Below are positions 1-5,941 of a DNA stretch of 6,173 nucleotides, in pieces; position 1 is the stretch's first letter; each line of letters starts with the position of its first letter. The DNA is from Bryobacterales bacterium. Its GTDB lineage: Bacteria > Acidobacteriota > Terriglobia > Bryobacterales > Bryobacteraceae. Position numbers and translations under genes: made by a program. The stretch is from the NCBI GenBank assembly GCA_025353235.1, contig JANXQZ010001209.1, positions 1 to 6,173 of the forward strand, given 5' to 3'. The notes below the pieces were generated by a model. It made no database searches, was not told where the DNA came from, and worked only from the letters and a program-made list of their open reading frames with translations.

Positions 1-1295
1 GGCGAGAGCCGGAAGATTTCACTCGTCTCTAGTTCTAGGTCTTTAATGCGAAGACCGGCAGCCAAGGAATTTTCGGAGCGCCATTGCGTGAGCTTCACCT
101 TGGTGCCGGTGTTGCCGACAACAACGGGGGAACGTTGAGCAGGAGGTTCAATCCAGATGCTGTCCTGCGTAGGCGCTTTGGCCGGAGCGAAGCGGTCCAG
201 AACGACGATGCGCGCGTCTGACTCTGAAGCATAGCGGCTGGTCGGAAGCCATGTCGCTTTAACGTTTGGTATGGCTGTAAACACAGGTCTCAACGCAGCC
301 GGATCGTCGGAGTAGACAGTCACCGCGAGCAAACCGCGCGCAGGCAGTTCGAGCACCGCCCGATCATCCAGCGCGAACGGCTCGCGCGTGAGCAAACGCG
401 CCTCGATCCAGCCTGCTGAACGGGTCGCATACTGGAACGTTGCGGTCTCTTCTGCTCCGGGCTGAAGGGTAAATCTACGCGAGCCAATCGGAGCGCCGCC
501 GAACCCGATCACCAACGGGATGGATCGCACGGTAGATCCGTAATTCTTCACAGCGGCGAAAATCTCCCAAGAGTCGGGCTTCGTAAGCGAACGCCTGATC
601 CCAAGTTTGCGAATGCCCGAATTCTCCAGGGGACCACCCACCGGAATGACGCGCAGATTAGCGGGAATCGGCGCGGAGGAACCAGCGTCAGCCATGATTC
701 GGCCCGCCCCCACAAAAGCGATTTCGCCCGCTCGTTGAGCATGCAGCTTCTGAGCTTGCTGAGCGAACTCCAGCGCCTGATCAATGTTGAGAACGGCAGC
801 CCCGGGCTGAGTTGCGTCGATGGCGCGCTGAAGCAACATGCGGTCGGATTCAAACTGCGTCGCGGGAGTAGCAAGAGCGTCAGCTCGCACCAGCATGACG
901 CGATCATTGGCAGGAAGCGATCTCAGGTAGTTCTTGGCGCTAGCCCTTGCCAGATCGATCAGCCTTCCGCGGCTGGTCTGGGCAGCCATCCAAGCCGACG
1001 AATCCATGATCAACACATGATCGTTTGTGAAGCGGTCCGGCGACCCAAGCCGTACTTGAGCAAGAGCCAGCAGCAGCAGAACCATGCTGATCAATTGCAG
1101 GAGCAGCGACCACGGCTGCTGCAGTTTGCGCCGATGTTGATATTGAGGAACGCGATCGAGCACCGTGAAGAAGCGCAGGGTAGCGACAGTGTGCTTCTTC
1201 TTAGCGCGGTCAAGCAGATACAGAGTTACCACCACGCTCGACAACACGCCGAAGAGCGCCAGAAACTCAGGCAAGCTCAGGTTGAACAGAAACAT
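1..1295 (-). CDS. BatA-like membrane protein with degenerate VWA domain (3' end outside window)
   Basis: The reading frame is open for 431 codons from ATG at 1295 to the window edge, so the C-terminus is missing. The N-terminus matches the BatA-type membrane region: a hydrophobic segment at residues 9-28, a basic stretch with LDRAKKK, an ATLRFF motif near 38-43, then a second hydrophobic segment at 62-80. A VWA-like domain follows (about 92-220). Its metal site looks broken: the DxSxS motif reads D98-S-S100-A-W102, and the later Asp-containing loop reads VGAGR (195-199). Residues 225-320 look like a beta-sandwich (AAVKNYGS, LQPGAEETATF), and 321 onward like an alpha/beta domain. The gene starts 6 nt after the DUF58 stop, so the two are surely co-transcribed; no good Shine-Dalgarno is visible. 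The likely role is a membrane-anchored partner of the DUF58 protein on the outer face of the cytoplasmic membrane, but substrate and process are unknown. Calling the metal site inactive is inference from these motifs. Confidence 0.85.
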   Translation of the reverse strand, partial: MFLFNLSLPEFLALFGVLSSVVVTLYLLDRAKKKHTVATLRFFTVLDRVPQYQHRRKLQQPWSLLLQLISMVLLLLALAQVRLGSPDRFTNDHVLIMDSSAWMAAQTSRGRLIDLARASAKNYLRSLPANDRVMLVRADALATPATQFESDRMLLQRAIDATQPGAAVLNIDQALEFAQQAQKLHAQRAGEIAFVGAGRIMADAGSSAPIPANLRVIPVGGPLENSGIRKLGIRRSLTKPDSWEIFAAVKNYGSTVRSIPLVIGFGGAPIGSRRFTLQPGAEETATFQYATRSAGWIEARLLTREPFALDDRAVLELPARGLLAVTVYSDDPAALRPVFTAIPNVKATWLPTSRYASESDARIVVLDRFAPAKAPTQDSIWIEPPAQRSPVVVGNTGTKVKLTQWRSENSLAAGLRIKDLELETSEIFRLS

Positions 1296-1301
1296 GGAAG
1301 T

Positions 1302-2201
1302 CTACTGAATCCCGCCGGCGCGAACCATGGGACCGAACACCGCTTCCTCGATTGTAGTGTTAGTGGAAAATCCGACATACTTGCCCCCGCTGCGCAAGCC
1401 CACCCTCTGGATGGAGCGGGCAAAGGCATCGAAGGCCTCGGTGTAAGCTTCCCGAGCGGACGCATCGAACGTGATCTCCACTTTTTCGTCGGTTTCGGCG
1501 TCGTGAAGATCCAGTTGACCGTCCCACGGCGGCACCCGATCTTCTTCGGCCCAGAGATGCACAAGCTGAATCTCATGGCCGAAATCGGAAAAGAACTGGA
1601 GTGGCTTTTCGGCATCCTGCTCATCGAGGAAATCGGAGATGATAATCAGGAGCCCTCGCTGCGGGTACTTGGCGACGAACTGGCGGGCGATCTGAAAATA
1701 ATTCGTCTTCCCCTTCGGCGCGAGTTCGCTAAGGAAATTCACTGCGGGAACGAATCGATGGCGTCCGCCGCCGCAGACGAAGGAGTCGCCGAGGTCGCTG
1801 CCGAAAGGTTGCAGGCAGATGGTGTCCAGCCGGACTAAGCCGATGTAGCAGAGGGAAGCGGCAAGTTTGCGGGCGTAATCGAACTTCGACGTCGTGCCCG
1901 CTTCGAGTCCCGTCTGCATGGAGGCGCTGCAATCGAGAAGCATGCGCACAGGCACGCGCGGCTCCACTTGGAACATCTTCAAGAACAGCTTTTCGAGACG
2001 CATGTAGGCGCGCCAATTGACGGCGCGAAGATCATCGCCTTGGTGAAATTGGCGATGATCCAGGAATTCCTGCCCAGCGCCGGAAAAGTGCGAGATGTTA
2101 TGGCCGCCTACGAGACCGGGAAAAGATTTTTGCCAACTGATGGCCAAGCGCTCGAGCTTATGGAGGAACGCGCTATCGATAAGAGGAGCGGGTTTGGTCA
2201 T
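1302..2201 (-). CDS. DUF58 domain-containing protein with intact VWA metal site
   Basis: This is a complete 299-residue protein with no signal peptide or membrane segment, so it is probably cytoplasmic. The DUF58 signature is clear: GAGQEFLDHRQF (41-52), then GDDLRAVNWRAYMRLEKLF (55-73). It runs straight into a VWA-type metal site, LLDCSASM (88-95), with D90, S92 and S94 all present. A second acidic loop, IIISDFLDE (186-194), fits the later MIDAS aspartate (D190). Length is normal for the family. DUF58 proteins commonly sit with a MoxR-type AAA+ ATPase and BatA/BatB-like proteins and are thought to act in ATPase-driven maturation or stress tolerance; the exact job is not established. Here the BatA-like gene follows after 6 nt, but the upstream neighbour is a divergent peptidase, not moxR. 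The ATG at 2201 has no obvious Shine-Dalgarno; it is chosen because it leaves the usual short N-terminal region before the DUF58 motif. Confidence 0.93.
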   Translation of the reverse strand: MTKPAPLIDSAFLHKLERLAISWQKSFPGLVGGHNISHFSGAGQEFLDHRQFHQGDDLRAVNWRAYMRLEKLFLKMFQVEPRVPVRMLLDCSASMQTGLEAGTTSKFDYARKLAASLCYIGLVRLDTICLQPFGSDLGDSFVCGGGRHRFVPAVNFLSELAPKGKTNYFQIARQFVAKYPQRGLLIIISDFLDEQDAEKPLQFFSDFGHEIQLVHLWAEEDRVPPWDGQLDLHDAETDEKVEITFDASAREAYTEAFDAFARSIQRVGLRSGGKYVGFSTNTTIEEAVFGPMVRAGGIQ

Positions 2202-2342
2202 GCAGCTAAATTTGAGGTATCCCGAAGTCCGAAAGTATTCACAATTGTTACACGGCTGGTGGCCGATGGACGGGTACTATAGACTAAAAGCCGAGCACAG
2301 TTCTGAAAAATTCCCTAATCGTTTAGATCCCGGAGCACTCAC
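2202..2342. promoter_or_regulatory. Divergent intergenic region between the DUF58 operon and the M20 peptidase gene
   Basis: These 141 bp must carry the promoters for both the leftward DUF58/BatA-like operon and the rightward peptidase gene. It is somewhat more AT-rich in parts than the coding DNA around it. A weak -10-like hexamer, TACTAT, lies at 2275-2280 on the plus strand, but no good -35 sits at the expected distance. The perfect 8-bp palindrome ACAATTGT at 2241-2248 extends imperfectly to 12 bp (2239-2250) and could be an operator, though such short palindromes also occur by chance. No ORF, hairpin terminator or riboswitch-like structure is visible. The promoter role is inferred from gene layout and not from strong motifs. 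Confidence 0.4.
2332..2335 (+). promoter_or_regulatory. Shine-Dalgarno GGAG for the M20 peptidase gene
   Basis: GGAG lies 7 nt before the GTG at 2343, the best-placed ribosome binding site in the window. It supports GTG as the real start, which also gives a complete signal peptide. Confidence 0.65.
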
Positions 2343-3746
2343 GTGAATAGACTCATCTGTTGCGTCGCAATATTGGCGCTCACAAGCTTTGGCTTCGCTC
2401 CAAAGAACGTCAATGAAACTGCGGCGCTTCTCATCGAACTAATCCGCGTGAATACCAGCAATCCGCCCGGACAGGAGGGCAAACTCGACGAGTTGTTGGC
2501 ATCCAAATTCAAGCCGCTCGGCTTCGAAGTGGACATAATTCCCACGCCTGAACCGGGCAAGGCTCATTTCATCGCGCGCTTGCGTGGCGACGGAAGCAAG
2601 AAGCCAATCCTGCTTGCGGCGCATGCGGACGTGGTGGGAGTGGAGCGCGAGAAATGGACAGTGGACCCGTTTCAGGGCGTAGTTCAGGACGGCTACATTA
2701 TGGGTCGGGGCGCGATCGATTTCAAGGGCGGCCTGGCCGTCTTCGCCCAAGCCGTCATGCTACTCGCCAAGAACAAAGTCCCGCTATCCCGCGATGTAAT
2801 TTTCCTTTCCGAGGCGGATGAAGAAGGCGGCAAGTACAACACCTCTTGGCTGGCCCAATCGCACTGGGATAAGATCGAGTGCGAATTCTCGCTGAATGAA
2901 GGCGGCTGGATCATCAAGAGAGCCGACGGCAAGGTGCGCTATGTCAGCATCTCTACTGCCGATAAAAGCGGAGTTTCGCTGCTCTTAACGGCGCACGGCA
3001 AATCGACTCACTCGTCCATGCCGCGTCCCGACAATGCCATCTTTACGCTGGCGAAAGCCCTTGCGAAGATCGCCGATTACGACACCAAGCCGACACTCAT
3101 TCCGAGCACGAAGGAGTTCTTCCTCACGCTGGCCAAGACCAGCCAGCCTCCGATGTCGACTTACTTTACCAACCTCGTAAATGGCAGCGATCCGGAGCTG
3201 GTGAAGCAGGCCGATCGGGAGATTAGCAAGGATCCGCTGCTGCACGCGATCATGAGAAACACGATCGCGCCCGTGTTAATGAATGCTGGATTCCGCGGCA
3301 ACGTGATTCCCGGATCGGCGGAAGCTACCATCAACTTCCGGTTGATCCCCGGCGCCAACACGGCCGACCTGATTGGAGAGATGAAGCGGGTGATCGGCGA
3401 TGCGAACGTGGATGTGACGATAGCGAGCAGTGCGATTGGCGGCAACACCGGCGTGCTAAATATCGCGCCGTCCACGCAGGAGACGGAACTGTACGCGGCG
3501 CTTGTCCGCCAGTCAAAGGTCGTGTATCCGGAAGCGGCGGTTACGCCCTATTTGTTCCAGGCTGGCACGGATTCGGCTGCGTGGCGCAGTCGCGGTATTC
3601 CGGTGTACGGGATTTACCCGTATCCGATCGACGCCGAGGATCTGTCGCGGATGCACGGCAATGACGAGCGAGTCAGCATCGAGTCACTGCGGAGCGGTAC
3701 AGATTTGGTTTATAAAACTTTGGTCGAAGTGGCCGGCAAGAAGTGA
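2343..3746 (+). CDS. Exported M20 family metallopeptidase (CPS1/ArgE/DapE-like carboxypeptidase)
   Basis: This complete 467-residue protein should hydrolyse peptide or acyl-amino-acid bonds with a di-zinc centre. All expected M20 landmarks are visible: AAHADVV (92-98) with H94 and catalytic-site D96; GRGAIDFKGG (121-130) with bridging D126; EADEEGG (157-163) with catalytic E160 and metal ligand E161; NEGG (185-188) with E186 as a likely ligand; and SRMHGNDE (435-442) with H438. The lid/dimerisation domain spans about 205-365, with AHGKSTHSSMP (217-226) and RGNVIPGSAEA (318-328). Residues 1-19 form a short basic and hydrophobic signal peptide ending FGFA, so the enzyme is probably periplasmic or secreted. 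The GTG start is supported by GGAG 7 nt upstream. Length fits exported M20 members. Substrate cannot be told from sequence; dipeptides, N-acyl amino acids and other amides are all possible. It is monocistronic and ends 3 bp from the convergent lipoprotein gene. Confidence 0.93.
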   Translation: MNRLICCVAILALTSFGFAPKNVNETAALLIELIRVNTSNPPGQEGKLDELLASKFKPLGFEVDIIPTPEPGKAHFIARLRGDGSKKPILLAAHADVVGVEREKWTVDPFQGVVQDGYIMGRGAIDFKGGLAVFAQAVMLLAKNKVPLSRDVIFLSEADEEGGKYNTSWLAQSHWDKIECEFSLNEGGWIIKRADGKVRYVSISTADKSGVSLLLTAHGKSTHSSMPRPDNAIFTLAKALAKIADYDTKPTLIPSTKEFFLTLAKTSQPPMSTYFTNLVNGSDPELVKQADREISKDPLLHAIMRNTIAPVLMNAGFRGNVIPGSAEATINFRLIPGANTADLIGEMKRVIGDANVDVTIASSAIGGNTGVLNIAPSTQETELYAALVRQSKVVYPEAAVTPYLFQAGTDSAAWRSRGIPVYGIYPYPIDAEDLSRMHGNDERVSIESLRSGTDLVYKTLVEVAGKK

Positions 3747-3749
3747 AAG

Positions 3750-4169
3750 TTACTTCAGGCGTTCCTTCAATTCTGTGATAGGGAAGAACACCCGATACAT
3801 GGCCGAGCTGTCCGGACCAAGTAATAAGTAGCTGCCTCCGATGCTAGGCGGACCGGACTGCCCGCCCAAAAAATCGACCGACTTCGCAGCCACTGTTCCG
3901 GTGGTCAACTGTCCACTGCGTGTCCAGTTCCAGGTGCCCGATTCCAGTTTGGTAGGCATGCCGATCACGAAGCGCATCTGGATGGTGAGAATTGATGAAC
4001 TATCAGTGAACAGTGCCTGAGCGTCAAGCCGGTCACCATCCCGAGTGCCGCGCAGCGTGCCGAGCTTGAAAGCAGAGAGTTCCTGGTGCGCGACTAAATC
4101 TTCGATAGAAGCCTGCTTCGGCGCAGTGCAAGCGGCGAGCACGATCAACAAACAGCAGATCGGTTTCAT
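3750..4169 (-). CDS. Small predicted lipoprotein of unknown function
   Basis: This 139-residue protein begins with a short basic N-terminus and a hydrophobic run ending in the lipobox LAAC, with C14 as the lipidated cysteine, so it is very probably a membrane-anchored lipoprotein. The mature part has a helix-like stretch (21-35) followed by a beta-rich region: short alternating hydrophobic segments such as ILTIQMRFVIG (60-70), a W80/W82 pair and a Gly-rich SIGGSYLLLG (109-118). C14 is the only cysteine outside the signal sequence and no catalytic motif is visible. I do not recognise a named family. Its ATG lies 3 nt after the stop of the upstream secreted-protein gene, so the two are co-transcribed and perhaps translationally coupled; no strong Shine-Dalgarno is seen. 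The 3' end sits 3 bp from the convergent peptidase gene. A role at the cell envelope is inferred from the lipobox only. Confidence 0.8.
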   Translation of the reverse strand: MKPICCLLIVLAACTAPKQASIEDLVAHQELSAFKLGTLRGTRDGDRLDAQALFTDSSSILTIQMRFVIGMPTKLESGTWNWTRSGQLTTGTVAAKSVDFLGGQSGPPSIGGSYLLLGPDSSAMYRVFFPITELKERLK

Positions 4170-4172
4170 GTG

Positions 4173-4526
4173 CTACTTCGCGACCATCACGTTCACTGCG
4201 ATGAGCTTCAAATCGACGTCCTGTCTGACGTCAATGGTGAGCGGAGTTTCAAGATCGATGGCGTAAGCTTTGATCTCTTGATTGTCTTTGGTGAACTTCG
4301 TTTCGCGATTGCGACGAATGGTCAGTAGCTGGTGATCGTCGGATTGAATGAGAATCTCTTTCTTCGTCATCTTCTTCAGAGAGCCGTGAAATGTGACGAT
4401 TAGTCCTTTGCGAACGCCCATGTTCGGGGAGGCGATGGGCGCTGTCCGACGACTGCCTGAATACTGGCCACTGGCGGGAGAACTCAACCCAATTAGAACG
4501 ACGATACTCAGAGCACCTTTCAGCAT
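4173..4526 (-). CDS. Small secreted beta-rich protein of unknown function
   Basis: This 117-residue protein has a signal peptide: MLKG, a hydrophobic core at 5-14, then SSPASG with likely cleavage before Q21. After a flexible, basic linker (22-38) comes one compact domain (about 40-115) of alternating strands: LIVTFHGSLKKM, KEILIQ, LLTIRR, TKFTKD, LTIDVRQ and KLIAVNVMV. The order (strand, loop, ligandless beta, charged TKF motif, then a final strand) recalls small OB-fold-like or DUF5666-like exported domains found in Acidobacteria; that is a resemblance by eye. The mature protein has no cysteine and no catalytic motif. AGAGG lies just upstream of the ATG at 4526, though the spacing is short. 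It is the first gene of a pair with the lipoprotein 3 nt downstream and is divergent from sdaA across 46 bp. Its function is unknown; a shared envelope role with the lipoprotein is inference. Confidence 0.8.
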   Translation of the reverse strand: MLKGALSIVVLIGLSSPASGQYSGSRRTAPIASPNMGVRKGLIVTFHGSLKKMTKKEILIQSDDHQLLTIRRNRETKFTKDNQEIKAYAIDLETPLTIDVRQDVDLKLIAVNVMVAK

Positions 4527-4572
4527 TCGCCTCTTTGATTCTTACATCCGCTTGGAAGCGTAGCATGGAGAG
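4527..4572. promoter_or_regulatory. Compact divergent promoter gap upstream of sdaA, with possible leaderless start
   Basis: Only 46 bp separate two divergent start codons, so promoters must be very close to, or overlap, the genes. On the plus strand TAGCAT (4561-4566) matches four of six -10 consensus positions and ends 6 nt before the GTG of sdaA, which would put transcription start at or near the start codon. TTGATT (4535-4540) resembles a -35 but the 20-nt spacer is long. GGAGAG (4567-4572) directly abuts the GTG, too close to act as a normal Shine-Dalgarno. Confidence 0.3.
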
Positions 4573-5937
4573 GTGCGAACTAGCCTCTTCGAATTGTTTA
4601 AGATCGGGATCGGGCCCTCGAGTTCTCACACCGTCGGACCCATGCGGGCGGCCCGGGAATTCGTCGCTTCTCTGGAAGGCGACCAGCTTCTAGAGCCAAC
4701 GTCCCGCATCCTCTCGGAACTTTATGGCTCGTTGGCTTTAACGGGCCGGGGTCACGGCACGGACCGCGCTATTCTGCTGGGACTGTCAGGCGAAGTCCCG
4801 GACCAAGTGGATCCGGATCAGGTGGAAGCCAAAATAGGCGAGATTCGCGGCCAAGGGCAGCTCTCCTTGCTTGGGCGGCATGCAGTTGCCTTCGAGGAGT
4901 CCCGCGATCTAAGGTTCCACGACACCTTGACACTGCCGGGCCATCCCAACACCATGCGGTTCACGGCGTTCGACAACGCCGGATCGAAGCTGCGCGAGCA
5001 AATTTATCATTCCATCGGCGGCGGATTTATCCAGCGCGCTGGCGATCGCGAGCAGAGCGGAGCATCGCGCCCTCCAGTCCCGCACCCCTTCTCGAGCGGA
5101 GACGATCTGCTGCGGATTGGGCGGGAGAAGGGTTTGCCAATCTGGGCCATCATGCTCCAGGACGAAATGGCGTGGCGGCCTGAGACCGAGATTCGCGCCT
5201 ATATCGCCAAGATTTGGGACGTGATGCAGGCCTGCGTTCAGCGCGGCCTGGTGACGGAAGGCATTCTTCCCGGCGGTCTGAACGTGCGCAGGCGCGCCCC
5301 GCGCTGGCATCGAAAGCTGCAAGAAAAAGGATCGCTGGATCCGCTCGCCCCGATGGACTGGGTGAATGTTTTCGCGATTGCCGTGAATGAGGAGAACGCA
5401 GCGGGAGGGCGTGTAGTAACAGCTCCCACCAATGGCGCGGCGGGCGTGATCCCGGCCGTCGCGCATTACTATTGCAAGTATGTTGCGGACCACTCAGATG
5501 AAGGAATATTCCGCTACTTCTTGACCGCTGCCGCGATAGCCGTCCTCTATAAGGAGAATGCGTCGATTTCCGGAGCGGAGGTCGGATGTCAGGGCGAGGT
5601 TGGAGTCGCTTGTTCGATGGCGGCTGCCGGGCTGGCGGCAGCTCTGGAAGGCAGCAACGAGGAAGTGGAGCACGCCGCCGAGATCGGCATGGAACACAAT
5701 CTCGGCATGACGTGCGATCCCATCGGCGGGCTGGTGCAGATCCCCTGCATCGAGCGCAATGCGATCGGGGCGGTAAAGGCGATCAACGCCTGCCGGATGG
5801 CGATGGGCGAGTCCGGTGAACACAAGGTATCGCTGGATCAAGTGATCAAGACGATGTACCAGACCGGCCTGGATATGCAGAGCCGGTATAAGGAGACTTC
5901 CCTGGCCGGCCTGGCGGTTAACGTGGTAGAGTGCTGA
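4573..5937 (+). CDS. sdaA: L-serine ammonia-lyase, single-chain iron-sulfur type
   Basis: This complete 454-residue enzyme converts L-serine to pyruvate and ammonia in the cytoplasm, feeding serine into central metabolism. The N-terminal (beta-like) domain opens with [18 protein letters not shown] (7-24), a hallmark of the family, and includes [13 protein letters not shown] (54-66) and HSIGGGFI (146-153). The C-terminal (alpha-like) catalytic domain starts near 175 and contains the motif [15 protein letters not shown] (281-295). Three cysteines expected to hold the [4Fe-4S] cluster are C339 (EVGCQGE), C381 (TCDPIGG) and C392 (IPCIERN). The last residue is also cysteine, C454. Length is the same as usual for fused SdaA proteins. 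GTG at 4573 is the only sensible start: an in-frame TAG lies at 4561-4563 and none of the intervening codons can start translation. Expression signals are odd, with GGAGAG touching the GTG. The gene stands alone and ends 4 bp from the convergent actin-like gene. Confidence 0.96.
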   Translation: MRTSLFELFKIGIGPSSSHTVGPMRAAREFVASLEGDQLLEPTSRILSELYGSLALTGRGHGTDRAILLGLSGEVPDQVDPDQVEAKIGEIRGQGQLSLLGRHAVAFEESRDLRFHDTLTLPGHPNTMRFTAFDNAGSKLREQIYHSIGGGFIQRAGDREQSGASRPPVPHPFSSGDDLLRIGREKGLPIWAIMLQDEMAWRPETEIRAYIAKIWDVMQACVQRGLVTEGILPGGLNVRRRAPRWHRKLQEKGSLDPLAPMDWVNVFAIAVNEENAAGGRVVTAPTNGAAGVIPAVAHYYCKYVADHSDEGIFRYFLTAAAIAVLYKENASISGAEVGCQGEVGVACSMAAAGLAAALEGSNEEVEHAAEIGMEHNLGMTCDPIGGLVQIPCIERNAIGAVKAINACRMAMGESGEHKVSLDQVIKTMYQTGLDMQSRYKETSLAGLAVNVVEC

Positions 5938-5941
5938 CGCT

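Noticed and set aside
548..907. Minus-strand open frame of 119 codons
   Set aside because: It is in a different frame inside the BatA-like gene, whose frame is open for 431 codons with membrane segments and a VWA-like domain; the translation has no motif.
735..1838. Long plus-strand open frame of 367 codons
   Set aside because: It lies wholly antisense to the BatA-like and DUF58 genes, whose motifs are unmistakable on the minus strand. Its translation is low-complexity, rich in Gln, His and Arg, with no recognisable domain.
2253..2265. Possible small hairpin (CGGC, 5-nt loop, GCCG)
   Set aside because: The stem is only 4 bp and flanking bases do not pair; there is no following T-run. It is too weak to call a terminator or regulatory structure.
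1968..2346. Two overlapping plus-strand open frames reaching across the divergent intergenic region
   Set aside because: Both begin inside the DUF58 gene on the opposite strand, have no domain, and end near the start of the peptidase gene; they are explained by antisense coding bias.
4565..4575. ATG at 4565 as an alternative sdaA start
   Set aside because: It is out of frame with sdaA by 8 nt, so it cannot start the protein; the in-frame GTG at 4573 gives the expected family N-terminus.
4909..5493. Minus-strand open frame of 194 codons opposite sdaA
   Set aside because: It is antisense to a complete sdaA with all family motifs. The translation resembles no protein family and has the biased composition of a shadow frame.
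5494..5841. Minus-strand open frame of 115 codons opposite the catalytic domain of sdaA
   Set aside because: It overlaps the cysteine-containing core of SdaA on the other strand; no ribosome binding site or domain supports it.
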